64,000 bases of DNA from Christiangramia crocea (lineage in GTDB: Bacteria > Bacteroidota > Bacteroidia > Flavobacteriales > Flavobacteriaceae): positions 186,001 to 250,000 of the forward strand of contig NZ_JAJSON010000025.1 in NCBI RefSeq assembly GCF_022410465.1, read 5' to 3'. The notes beneath the pieces are model-generated. The model saw only the letters and a program-made list of their open reading frames with translations, was not told the DNA's origin and searched no databases. A program made the translations under genes and the position numbers. Shown here piece by piece: positions 17,747 to 25,307 of this stretch (position 1 is the stretch's first letter; each line of letters opens with the position of its first letter).

Positions 17747-18562
17747 TTGAAAAAGATACTCATTTTAGGAGCTAGCGGATTTATAGGCAACGCCTTATAT
17801 AAAGAGCTGCGCTCCTATTTTGATACCCATGGCACCTATCGTACGGCTACTGAATTCTTCAGTACCAACCATCAGTTCCATCATTTTGACATGGAGACTG
17901 AAAATATCGAGATCCTTCTTGAAAACTTAAAGCCAGATATTATCATTTCTGCCGTGAGAGGGAATTTTGATGCGCAAATCGCCACTCATTTTTCAATAAT
18001 CAATTACATACTAAGACACAACAGCAAGCTGATATTCATCAGTTCTGCAAATGTATTTGATGCTTTTACGAATTACCCGTCTTATGAATACGACAAGACT
18101 TTGAGCCAGAGTATATATGGGCGGTTTAAGATCAAAATCGAGAATGCGTTATTAAGGCTTCCTAACCGCCAGTACAACATTGTAAGACTGCCAATGGTAT
18201 TTGGAAAATCCTCTCCACGTATTAAGGAAATAAAAACCATCATTGATCTTGGGGAGCCTTTAGAGGTCTTTCCCAATGTGGTGATAAATACTACAGAAAT
18301 CCAAAAGGTGACTCAGCAATTACATTATATCATCAACAGGAACAGGCAGGGAGTATTTCATCTTGGAAGTTCAGACCTAACCCATCAAAAAGATTTTATA
18401 GAAGAAATTTGCGAGGGACTGGGTTTTGAAAATCCGCTTTTTAAAAACGTGTATGATTCAAATTACGACAGGTTCCTGGCTGTCTTACCTAAGGACAATA
18501 AACTGCCAAAGAATCTGGAGATCACGATCAGTCAGGTTGTCGAGGCATCTACGAAGAAATAG
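17747..18562 (+). CDS. NAD-dependent epimerase/dehydratase (RmlD-like, extended SDR)
   Basis: A 271-residue short-chain dehydrogenase of the sugar-nucleotide epimerase/reductase type. The Rossmann motif GASGFIGNAL begins at residue 8, followed by LIFISSANVFD (active-site serine strand) and the catalytic YGRFK, a YxxxK-type pair. The C-terminal half would bind the substrate, resembling RmlD, but the sugar is unknown. The start is TTG 17747, five bases after the gcvT stop; no ATG fits before the Rossmann motif, so the rare codon is probably genuine and translation is coupled. Confidence 0.8.
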   Translation: MKKILILGASGFIGNALYKELRSYFDTHGTYRTATEFFSTNHQFHHFDMETENIEILLENLKPDIIISAVRGNFDAQIATHFSIINYILRHNSKLIFISSANVFDAFTNYPSYEYDKTLSQSIYGRFKIKIENALLRLPNRQYNIVRLPMVFGKSSPRIKEIKTIIDLGEPLEVFPNVVINTTEIQKVTQQLHYIINRNRQGVFHLGSSDLTHQKDFIEEICEGLGFENPLFKNVYDSNYDRFLAVLPKDNKLPKNLEITISQVVEASTKK

Positions 18563-18649
18563 CTGTTAATCTTATATTAAAGCAAACATCTCTCCCAGTT
18601 ATTCCTAGCTTAATGTCTAAATTTAAGTAAAACCAGAAAAAATAAACTG

Positions 18650-18940
18650 ATGAAAAAATTAAGTGAAGACGAAATTCAGAATAAATTAAAAGATCTTGAA
18701 GGGTGGACCTATGCAAAGAAAGCTATACATACTTCCTTTCAATTTGAAAACTTCAAAGAGGCTTTTACGGTTATGACCCGCATAGCTTTTGAAGCTGAGG
18801 CGCAGCAGCACCATCCCAACTGGGGGAATGTGTACAACCAACTGGAGATATCACTTTCCACACATGATGCCGATGGCGTAACCGAAAAAGACTTTAAAAT
18901 GGCCAGTGCAATAGAGCAAATAGTTGATCCTTCAAATTGA
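18650..18940 (+). CDS. phhB: 4a-hydroxytetrahydrobiopterin dehydratase
   Basis: A pterin-4a-carbinolamine dehydratase of 96 residues, typical length. It dehydrates 4a-hydroxytetrahydropterin to the quinonoid form, which regenerates pterin cofactor after aromatic amino acid hydroxylation. The active-site motif EAQQHHPNWGNVYN with a later STHDADGVTEKD is intact. No phenylalanine hydroxylase gene lies next to it, so a role with another pterin enzyme is possible. folE, the first enzyme of pterin synthesis, is elsewhere in the window at 56 kb. Confidence 0.92.
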   Translation: MKKLSEDEIQNKLKDLEGWTYAKKAIHTSFQFENFKEAFTVMTRIAFEAEAQQHHPNWGNVYNQLEISLSTHDADGVTEKDFKMASAIEQIVDPSN

Positions 18941-18963
18941 AAAGAGATTTAAACTCAATGCAG

Positions 18964-19000
18964 GCTCCTAATGTTTTTCAAAATATTAGGAGCTTTTTTT
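18964..19000 (+). terminator. Terminator after the pterin dehydratase gene
   Basis: A 9-bp stem GCTCCTAAT / ATTAGGAGC (18964-18972 with 18985-18993) and a 12-base loop, then TTTTTTT. Confidence 0.85.
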
Positions 19001-19001
19001 A

Positions 19002-19009
19002 TACTTTTG
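19002..19009 (+). promoter_or_regulatory. Probable -7 element of the YebC-type gene
   Basis: TACTTTTG matches TAnnTTTG exactly, 23 bases before the ATG at 19033 and overlapping the end of the preceding terminator's T-run. A TTG at the -33 distance is not obvious. Confidence 0.4.
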
Positions 19010-19032
19010 CCCGGATATTATTTTAATCTATC

Positions 19033-19752
19033 ATGGGAAGAGCATTTGAATTTCGTAAAGCACGTAAGATGAAACGCTGGTCGGCAATGGCCAAGGCGTT
19101 TACCAGAATAGGCAAGGATATTGTTATGGCTGTGAAGGAAGGCGGCCCCGATCCTGACACCAATGCCAAGTTACGCGCAGTAATTCAGAATGCCAAGAGC
19201 GTTAATATGCCTAAGGATAACATTGAACGTGCCATAAAACGTGCTTCAGATAAATCCCAGGGTGATTATAAGGTTGTTCTATTTGAAGGTTATGCACCTC
19301 ATGGGATCGCCGTACTCGTGGAAACCGCGACAGATAATAACAACCGTACCGTAGCTAATATCCGGTCACACTTCAATAAATGTGACGGGAACCTTGGTAC
19401 TTCGGGCTCTGTGGAATTCATGTTTGATCATACCTGTAATTTCAGGATAAACAGTGAAGGCATAGATCCTGAAGAACTAGAACTTGAATTAATAGATTTT
19501 GGAGCCGAAGAAGTTTTTGAAGATGAAGACGGCATTCATATCTATGCTCCTTTTGAGAATTTTGGAAGTATTCAGAAAGAACTCGAAAATCGTCAGATTG
19601 AAATTATATCTTCAGGTTTTGAAAGGATCCCGCAGGTAACCAAAAGTCTTAATGAAGAACAGACTGCCGATGTGGAAAAACTTTTAGAAAGGCTGGAAGA
19701 AGACGATGATGTGCAGAACGTTTACCACACCATGGAAGTTTCTGAAGAATAA
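19033..19752 (+). CDS. YebC/PmpR family DNA-binding regulatory protein
   Basis: A 239-residue YebC/TACO1 family protein. Some members are transcription regulators; others, including TACO1 and bacterial YebC, help ribosomes through proline stretches. Diagnostic parts are the N-terminal MGRAFEFRKARKMKRWSAMAK, the IVMAVKEGGPDPDTNAKLR segment, PKDNIERAIKRA, and YEGYAPHG-like text (FEGYAPHGIAVLVE). The acidic C-terminal domain ends at the residue after ME VSEE. It is a single-gene unit, convergent with the acyltransferase, whose stop codon lies directly against its own. No terminator hairpin is seen between the two. Confidence 0.92.
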   Translation: MGRAFEFRKARKMKRWSAMAKAFTRIGKDIVMAVKEGGPDPDTNAKLRAVIQNAKSVNMPKDNIERAIKRASDKSQGDYKVVLFEGYAPHGIAVLVETATDNNNRTVANIRSHFNKCDGNLGTSGSVEFMFDHTCNFRINSEGIDPEELELELIDFGAEEVFEDEDGIHIYAPFENFGSIQKELENRQIEIISSGFERIPQVTKSLNEEQTADVEKLLERLEEDDDVQNVYHTMEVSEE

Positions 19753-20292
19753 TCAGAAATTCTCTGGAATCTTCCCCTCTACACCCTTATATAAACTCTG
19801 AATTTCCTTCAGGTCCTTTTCAAAATTTCCCGTTGGATAAAAAGGTGAATGTATTGTAACGGTTTTTGTTCCGTAGTCAAAGACAACAGGAATAACAGGC
19901 ACTTTAGCCTTTATAGCAATAAAATAGAAACCTGTTTTCCATCTTTCGGTTTTCTTTCTGGTTCCTTCAGGAGAAAGTGCCAGCCGAAAGACATCTTTTC
20001 GTTCAAACATTTCGGCGATGGCATCCACTTTTTTCTGATTTCCTGTGCGATCTAAGGGAGAGCCTCCAACCATCCTGAAATACCACCCAAAGGGTGGCCT
20101 GAAAAGTTCTTTCTTGCCTACAAAATCTATATGAACTCTCATGATCTTTCTCACCAGTATTCCGATGAAAAAATCATAAGAACTCGTGTGCGGTGCAACG
20201 ATCACTACACATTTCTTGATAGCCGGATCGAAGGAATTCTTGAGTTTCCAGCCTAAAATTCTGAAAAAAATAAGCTTTGTCAGCAAGCGCAT
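19753..20292 (-). CDS. 1-acyl-sn-glycerol-3-phosphate acyltransferase family protein
   Basis: A 179-residue PlsC-type acyltransferase. The catalytic HxxxxD motif is present as APHTSSYDFFIG, followed by PPFGWYFRMVGGSPLDR and the glycerophosphate-binding SPEGTRKKTERWKTGFYFIA. It is short compared with the 240-residue PlsC and lacks an obvious N-terminal membrane helix, resembling the small flavobacterial members whose acceptor is uncertain. It is six bases downstream of the proline dehydrogenase gene on the same strand. Confidence 0.85.
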   Translation of the reverse strand: MRLLTKLIFFRILGWKLKNSFDPAIKKCVVIVAPHTSSYDFFIGILVRKIMRVHIDFVGKKELFRPPFGWYFRMVGGSPLDRTGNQKKVDAIAEMFERKDVFRLALSPEGTRKKTERWKTGFYFIAIKAKVPVIPVVFDYGTKTVTIHSPFYPTGNFEKDLKEIQSLYKGVEGKIPENF

Positions 20293-20298
20293 ACGATG

Positions 20299-21498
20299 CT
20301 ATTCCCGGGCGTACTTGACCGATTCATCCCCTTTTCTCCTTTTTCTTTCTTCTCTCAAAAGAGAAAGTTCCCGTCCAGTTTGTCCTTTTACGGAAGTATT
20401 TTCCTCGGCTCTTCGCAGCAAATAGGGAACCACATCACGTACAGGGCCAAATGGCACCAGTTTTACTGCATTATACCCCTTTCTGGCCAGATTGTAACTT
20501 ATGTGATCACTCATGCCGAATAACTGACTGAACCATATCCTATCGTCATCAATAGCCAGGCCTTTATCCTCAATGATCTGAAGAGCCAGGTAACTGCTTA
20601 CCTCATTATGAGTTCCTATAAACACCGAAATATCTTCAAGGTGATTCAAACAATAGGAAAGCACACTATTAAAGTTAACATCAGTAGCTTCCTTGTTTTC
20701 ACAAATTGGCGTTGGATATCCCATTTTCTTAGCCCGGGCATTTTCCTTTTCCATATAGGCCCCGCGAACGATTTTTGCTCCGATTTTAAAACCTTCTGCC
20801 TTTCCTTTTTCGTGAAGGTCTTTCAAATAGGTAAGGCGATCCCATCTATAACACTGGAGCGTATTAAAAATAAGCACTTCTTCTTTATTATACTTTCGCA
20901 TCATTTCCTCCATGAGGTCATCGGCGGCTGTTTGCATCCAGGTCTCTTCGGCATCGGCATATAATCTTACCTTAAGTTCATAAGCACGATTACAAAGGCT
21001 ATCCACTCTCTTTTTTACTCTCTCCCATTCCTCTTTTTCATCATCAGTAAGGCTTATCTTCTCACTTACCTTTTCCCATATCTCAAACCTTCCGATCCCG
21101 GTTGGTTTGAACATAGCGAAAGTAATTTCCTCGCTTTTTTTAGCATAATCTATAAGACTTAGCTTTTTTTCCATTGCAGCATCAAATTCGGCTTCGGTCT
21201 CCTTTCCTTCAACCGAATAATCCAGTATGCTGTGAAGATTCTCATCATACATTTCCTTAGTAACCGGTTTGCAGTCTTCTTCAGTGACTCCTCCGCAAAA
21301 TTGCTCAAAGATCGTTTTCTTGATAAGGGTTTCCACCGGAAGGTGAAGTTTTAAGGAAAATTTGGTTAAAAAAGTACCGATTTTCACGAAGGTTTGCCGG
21401 TTCATTAATCCAAATAAAAAAAGTGCTCTGTCAAGTTCGGCATTTGATTTTAACTTGAAGGCAGCTTTAGTGTTGTTGAAGATTTTTTTTCTAATCAT
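20299..21498 (-). CDS. putA: Proline dehydrogenase
   Basis: A monofunctional flavin-dependent proline dehydrogenase of 399 residues, oxidising proline to pyrroline-5-carboxylate at the membrane. Family motifs include GRFEIWEKVSEK, KIVRGAYMEKENARA, VFIGTHNEVSSYLA, the FGMSDH segment and the C-terminal PYLLRRAEENTS. The P5C dehydrogenase partner is not present, so this is the split rather than the fused PutA type. An in-frame ATG at 21600 would overlap aroB and add residues unlike the family; MIRKKIFNNTK at 21498 is the better start. The acyltransferase gene follows. Confidence 0.9.
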   Translation of the reverse strand: MIRKKIFNNTKAAFKLKSNAELDRALFLFGLMNRQTFVKIGTFLTKFSLKLHLPVETLIKKTIFEQFCGGVTEEDCKPVTKEMYDENLHSILDYSVEGKETEAEFDAAMEKKLSLIDYAKKSEEITFAMFKPTGIGRFEIWEKVSEKISLTDDEKEEWERVKKRVDSLCNRAYELKVRLYADAEETWMQTAADDLMEEMMRKYNKEEVLIFNTLQCYRWDRLTYLKDLHEKGKAEGFKIGAKIVRGAYMEKENARAKKMGYPTPICENKEATDVNFNSVLSYCLNHLEDISVFIGTHNEVSSYLALQIIEDKGLAIDDDRIWFSQLFGMSDHISYNLARKGYNAVKLVPFGPVRDVVPYLLRRAEENTSVKGQTGRELSLLREERKRRKGDESVKYARE

Positions 21499-21536
21499 GG
21501 TGTGGTAGTACTTATGGCAAATATAATTATTGAAAC

Positions 21537-21568
21537 TTGATTTAATTAATATTTTCTCTTTAATTTCG
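21537..21568 (+). promoter_or_regulatory. Promoter of aroB (TTG-N21-TAATTTCG)
   Basis: TTG at 21537-21539 and TAATTTCG at 21561-21568 give the -33/-7 pair with 21 bases between and one mismatch in the -7 box. The ATG is 19 bases further on. Confidence 0.45.
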
Positions 21569-21587
21569 GGGTTTAAAACCATGTAAA

Positions 21588-22658
21588 ATGATTGATTCAA
21601 CAGCCTCTTTGAACCCTGTTCTCTACGCTGAAAACGCTTACCGAAAACTCAACGACTTTCTCGCTGATAATGACCCTACTAAGATCTTTATTCTGGTAGA
21701 TGGCAACACTCATGAACATTGCCTGGCGAAATTCATGCAAAGACTGGAAAGCAATCCTGAAACAGAAGTAATTGAGATAGAAGCCGGAGAAGAATTCAAG
21801 AATCTGGAAACCTGTGAAGGCGTTTGGAACGCTTTATCTGAACTGGAAGCTGACCGGAAAAGCCTCATGATCAATCTTGGTGGAGGCGTTGTGACCGATC
21901 TGGGTGGATTTGTGGCTTCTGCATTTAAACGTGGTATCAGCTTCATAAACATCCCCACTACCCTTCTTGCTATGGTAGATGCATCGGTTGGAGGTAAAAC
22001 CGGCGTAGATCTGGGAAATTTAAAGAACCAGATAGGAGTAATCAACCAGCCGGAAATGGTTCTCATAGATACCCAATTCCTTTCTACGCTTCCGCAGGAA
22101 GAAATGCGCAGCGGTCTGGCAGAAATTTTAAAGCATGGTTTGATTGCCAGTGAGGCTTACTGGGAGAAAGTTTCTAAACTCGATGAACTTGATCTTGCCG
22201 ATCTTGAGGATATAATCCGGGAATCTGTAGATATTAAAAAGAATATTGTTACCAGGGATCCTTTTGAAAAAAACATTCGAAAGACGCTTAATTTTGGACA
22301 TACCCTGGGCCATGCCATAGAGTCTTACTGCCTCACCCATCCTGAGAAGAAACGTCTTCTCCATGGTGAAGCTATCGCAGCAGGCATGATCCTGGAAACC
22401 TATATCTCTACCCAATTACAGAGTTTTCCGAAGGATAAATTTGAAAATATAAATCAGATAATTAAGGGTATATATGGCCAGGAAACATTTTCTGAAGATG
22501 ATATTGTTCAAATAAAGGATCTTATGAAATTCGACAAGAAAAATGAACGTGGAAATATCAATTTCGTTCTGTTGAAGGATATTGGAAAACCCGTGATAGA
22601 TATAGTGGTTCCCGATGAACTTATTCAAAAGGCATTTGACAGATATTTAAGTAATTGA
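21588..22658 (+). CDS. aroB: 3-dehydroquinate synthase
   Basis: The second enzyme of the shikimate pathway, 356 residues, converting DAHP to 3-dehydroquinate with NAD and a divalent metal. The NAD-binding stretch NLGGGVVTDLGGFVAS is at about 96-111, followed by FINIPTTLLAMVDASVGGKTGVD; metal ligands are Glu in GLAEILKHG and the histidines in NFGHTLGHAIES and LLHGEAIAAGM. It is divergent from the proline dehydrogenase gene, from which it is separated by 89 bases containing its promoter. Other aro genes are not in the window. Confidence 0.96.
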   Translation: MIDSTASLNPVLYAENAYRKLNDFLADNDPTKIFILVDGNTHEHCLAKFMQRLESNPETEVIEIEAGEEFKNLETCEGVWNALSELEADRKSLMINLGGGVVTDLGGFVASAFKRGISFINIPTTLLAMVDASVGGKTGVDLGNLKNQIGVINQPEMVLIDTQFLSTLPQEEMRSGLAEILKHGLIASEAYWEKVSKLDELDLADLEDIIRESVDIKKNIVTRDPFEKNIRKTLNFGHTLGHAIESYCLTHPEKKRLLHGEAIAAGMILETYISTQLQSFPKDKFENINQIIKGIYGQETFSEDDIVQIKDLMKFDKKNERGNINFVLLKDIGKPVIDIVVPDELIQKAFDRYLSN

Positions 22659-22698
22659 TTTTTAACCTCTTAAAAATAAATATAAATAGCCTTAATGT

Positions 22699-22731
22699 TT
22701 TGTATGCAATTTATTTTTTTATTTATACTTG
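22699..22731 (+). promoter_or_regulatory. Promoter of the small acidic protein gene (TTTG-N21-TATACTTG)
   Basis: TTTG at 22699-22702 and TATACTTG at 22724-22731 are spaced by 21 bases with one mismatch in the -7 box. The ATG is 17 bases downstream. Confidence 0.5.
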
Positions 22732-22748
22732 CATAAATCATTCAAACT

Positions 22749-23057
22749 ATGAAAAGGATAATCGTAGACTACAAAAAGCTCACTCCCGAAATTCTTGGCC
22801 TGTTGGTAGAAAAATACCCCGACGGTTATGATGATGGTCAGATCATTTCATTTAAAAATGCAAAAAATGAAACTGTAGACGCTGTTGAGGTTCGTACAGA
22901 TGATACAGTTTACCTTGTAAAGGTTAGTACCCGTCTTGAAAATACCATGGCGAATTTTGATGAGGATGACTACGATGATTCAGAATTCAATGATCCTATT
23001 GTGGAAATTCCCGAGAAAGACGATGAAGAATCTGAGGAAGAAGATCTCGATAAATAA
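22749..23057 (+). CDS. Small acidic conserved protein of unknown function
   Basis: A protein of 102 residues. The first 65 residues look like a small alpha/beta domain (MKRIIVDYKKLTPEILGLL, then KNETVDAVEVRTDDTVYLVKV). The last 35 residues are almost wholly acidic (DEDDYDDSEFNDP and a run of Asp and Glu to the end), probably disordered. Similar short proteins occur in flavobacteria, as I recall, without a proven function. It has its own promoter and a strong terminator, so it is an independent unit. The acidic tail suggests binding to a basic partner, but that is a guess. Confidence 0.7.
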   Translation: MKRIIVDYKKLTPEILGLLVEKYPDGYDDGQIISFKNAKNETVDAVEVRTDDTVYLVKVSTRLENTMANFDEDDYDDSEFNDPIVEIPEKDDEESEEEDLDK

Positions 23058-23071
23058 AAAAATATAAGTAA

Positions 23072-23106
23072 AAAAGAAAGGAATGCGAATCGCATTCCTT
23101 TCTTTT
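23072..23106. terminator. Long bidirectional terminator
   Basis: A perfect 16-bp stem (23072-23087 with 23091-23106) with an AAT loop; its core is GGAATGCG / CGCATTCC flanked by A and T runs, so it serves both this small gene and the convergent PfpI-like gene. Confidence 0.93.
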
Positions 23107-23125
23107 TTAATCAAAATTTATTTTG

Positions 23126-23674
23126 TTAAGCATGTTGCAGATCGTGCTTACCTTCTTTTATCTCTTCAATAACTTTAGCATTGAAAGCGGGAAGATCACC
23201 AGGATTCCTGCTGGTCACCAGGGCCTCATCCACAACTACTTCTTCATCTACCCAAAGAGCTCCTGCGTTCTCCACATCTTTTCTTATCGAGTGGAAAGAC
23301 GTCATGGTTCTTCCTTTCACAACCTCTGCACTTATCAAAGTCCAGGCTGCATGGCATATCGCTGCTACTGGTTTACTTTGTTTAAAGAAATCCCTTACGA
23401 AAATAAGTGCAGATTCCTCTCTTCTTAATTTATCCGGATTTATCACCCCTCCGGGCAGGACCAGGGCATTATAATCTTTTGCTGAAACCTCGTCCAGTGT
23501 ATAATCTACCTTATATTCTTTTCCCCAGTCATTCTTATCCCAGGCTTTTATCTTTCCTTTTTCAAGGCTAACTATATCAACTTTAAAACCTTCTTTCTCC
23601 ATTGCTTCTTTTGGAGAAGCCAGTTCGCTCTCTTCAAAGCCATGAGTGGCCAAAATTGCAATTCTCTTTTCCAT
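23126..23674 (-). CDS. DJ-1/PfpI family protein
   Basis: A 182-residue member of the PfpI/YhbO branch of the DJ-1 family, often called general stress protein 18 or intracellular protease. The glutamate of the active site is in THGFEESELA and the nucleophilic cysteine in PVAAICHAAWTL, followed by the histidine that forms the dyad. Family members act on glyoxal damage or as peptidases; which applies is unknown. The start is ATG 23674 (MEKRIAILATHG); an ATG 24 bases upstream adds residues not found in the family. It stands alone. Confidence 0.88.
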   Translation of the reverse strand: MEKRIAILATHGFEESELASPKEAMEKEGFKVDIVSLEKGKIKAWDKNDWGKEYKVDYTLDEVSAKDYNALVLPGGVINPDKLRREESALIFVRDFFKQSKPVAAICHAAWTLISAEVVKGRTMTSFHSIRKDVENAGALWVDEEVVVDEALVTSRNPGDLPAFNAKVIEEIKEGKHDLQHA

Positions 23675-23800
23675 AATAAAGTTTATTTTTGAGTTCACCT
23701 AAAGGTAAAGAGGACTTAAGGTAATTTCTATTAAGGCTCTACTAAAACTGGGAAGCATTAAGTTAAACCTTTATTAAGTTGAGGAGTTGCCATCCCTGGC

Positions 23801-24787
23801 TTATTCTTTTTCTTCAATATCCAGATGGGATTTCAACCTGTCTATTATATGCTTTTCTTCCTTTAGCTGAACCCGTCTTTGTTCAAGCTTTTTCATTTCC
23901 TGATAAATTGCCGGTTCTCCAAAACGGTTTGGCTCAACCTTCTCTTTTTTCAGCAAAGCATACTGCACAGTGAATTCTGCACCGAAGAACAGTATGAGAC
24001 AGGTATAATAAACCCAAAGTAGAATAAGCACCACAGAAGATGCTCCCCCGTAAACAGAAGCCGGTTCACTCTGGCCAAAATAGAAACTGATAAGATACTC
24101 ACCTATAAGGAACAGCGCCGTAGTCAGTGCAGCTCCCATAAAAGTGGTTCTTAACCTGATATTTATATCAGGGAGCAGCTTGAATATCATTGCAAATAAT
24201 GTGGTTATGAAGAAAAAGGACAGTGCATAATTACCAATTATCAAAACAAACTCAGTGATATTAGGCAAGAACTCCTCCACTTTGTCAGCAACAAGTTTCA
24301 GGACGGTAGAGATCACCATTGCGATCAGTAACAAAAGTCCAAGTACCAGCACCATCCCAAGTGATATAATACGGTCCAACACCAGTCTCAGGAAATTAGT
24401 CTTTTTTGCTGCTACATTCCAGATATTGTTCATTGCTATTTTAAGCTGAAAAAATACCCCGGTAGCCCCAAAGATGAGTGTCGCCAGTCCAAATATAATA
24501 GCCAGGGTAGAATCTTGCGAAAGCGCAGCATTTTCAATCATCTTTTCGATCGCATCCGCGGTGTCCCGACCTATAAATTCAGAAATCTCACCCATTAAAC
24601 GGCCACGAACGGCTTCCCTGCCAAAAAAATAGCCAGCTATACTTACAACTATAATTAAAAGTGATGGAAGGGAAAAAAGAGCATAATAAGCTATGGTTGC
24701 GCTTCGGGCATAAGGTTCATTTTTGTTCCAGCTTACATAGGATTTTTTGAAAAGTTTGAAGAATATTTTAATGGTCTTCCACATCAA
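23801..24787 (-). CDS. YihY/virulence factor BrkB family membrane protein
   Basis: An inner-membrane protein of 328 residues with about six helices, the architecture of the YihY/BrkB family (earlier misnamed ribonuclease BN). Typical segments are ATIAYYALFSLPSLLIIVVS at about 28-47, a central helix with IFGATGVFFQLKIAMNNIWNV, and YGGASSVVLILLWVYYTCLILFFGAEFT. A charged helical tail (about 285-328) faces the cytoplasm. Function is not established. It overlaps the DinB-like gene by four bases, so the two are translationally coupled, and it ends the ppc operon. Confidence 0.88.
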   Translation of the reverse strand: MMWKTIKIFFKLFKKSYVSWNKNEPYARSATIAYYALFSLPSLLIIVVSIAGYFFGREAVRGRLMGEISEFIGRDTADAIEKMIENAALSQDSTLAIIFGLATLIFGATGVFFQLKIAMNNIWNVAAKKTNFLRLVLDRIISLGMVLVLGLLLLIAMVISTVLKLVADKVEEFLPNITEFVLIIGNYALSFFFITTLFAMIFKLLPDINIRLRTTFMGAALTTALFLIGEYLISFYFGQSEPASVYGGASSVVLILLWVYYTCLILFFGAEFTVQYALLKKEKVEPNRFGEPAIYQEMKKLEQRRVQLKEEKHIIDRLKSHLDIEEKE

Positions 24788-25302
24788 AGATATCTTTTGC
24801 TAATGATATCTTTATGATGCAACGCATGCCCGGCCATTATAAAGCCAATGGCCCGGGCAGTTGCTGTCATATCATTCATAATCCCTTTTCTTGCAAGCAT
24901 ATCATCTGTAAAGCTTCTGAACAAATGAAGACCGGACTCTCTTACTGCTCTGAATTCATTGATCAAATCTGAAGGAGTACGCTTTTCAGCACCAGAGTTC
25001 AGCACATATAAATCATGATCAAAACCCGGAAGTGATTTGCTTTCATTTCTCGTAAAAGATAGTGCACGGTATTGAAAGATACGATCTGTATCGATAAGGT
25101 GCTGCACGATCTCGAGAACACTCCATTTCCCTGGCGCATAGCTATACCGCCATTTTTCATCGGGCAGTGACTTCAGAAATTTACTTATTTCCTCGGTGTT
25201 CTTCTCCAAGGTATCTGTCAGCTCTGCATCTTCCGGGATCAGATTAATATAAGCCCAGTAAAAATCGCCGATTTCGCCTTTCGTAAGTTCAGACTTTTTC
25301 AT
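24784..25302 (-). CDS. DinB-like (DinB_2) family protein
   Basis: A 172-residue four-helix-bundle protein of the DinB/YfiT-like superfamily. The conserved histidines that hold a metal are visible in VLEIVQHLIDTDRIFQYRAL and at the C-terminus in GHALHHKDII. Family members include thiol-transferases and enzymes of unknown substrate; this one cannot be assigned. It sits between ppc (five bases upstream) and the YihY gene (four-base overlap) in a single operon. Confidence 0.85.
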   Translation of the reverse strand: MKKSELTKGEIGDFYWAYINLIPEDAELTDTLEKNTEEISKFLKSLPDEKWRYSYAPGKWSVLEIVQHLIDTDRIFQYRALSFTRNESKSLPGFDHDLYVLNSGAEKRTPSDLINEFRAVRESGLHLFRSFTDDMLARKGIMNDMTATARAIGFIMAGHALHHKDIISKRYL

Positions 25303-25307
25303 CTAAA

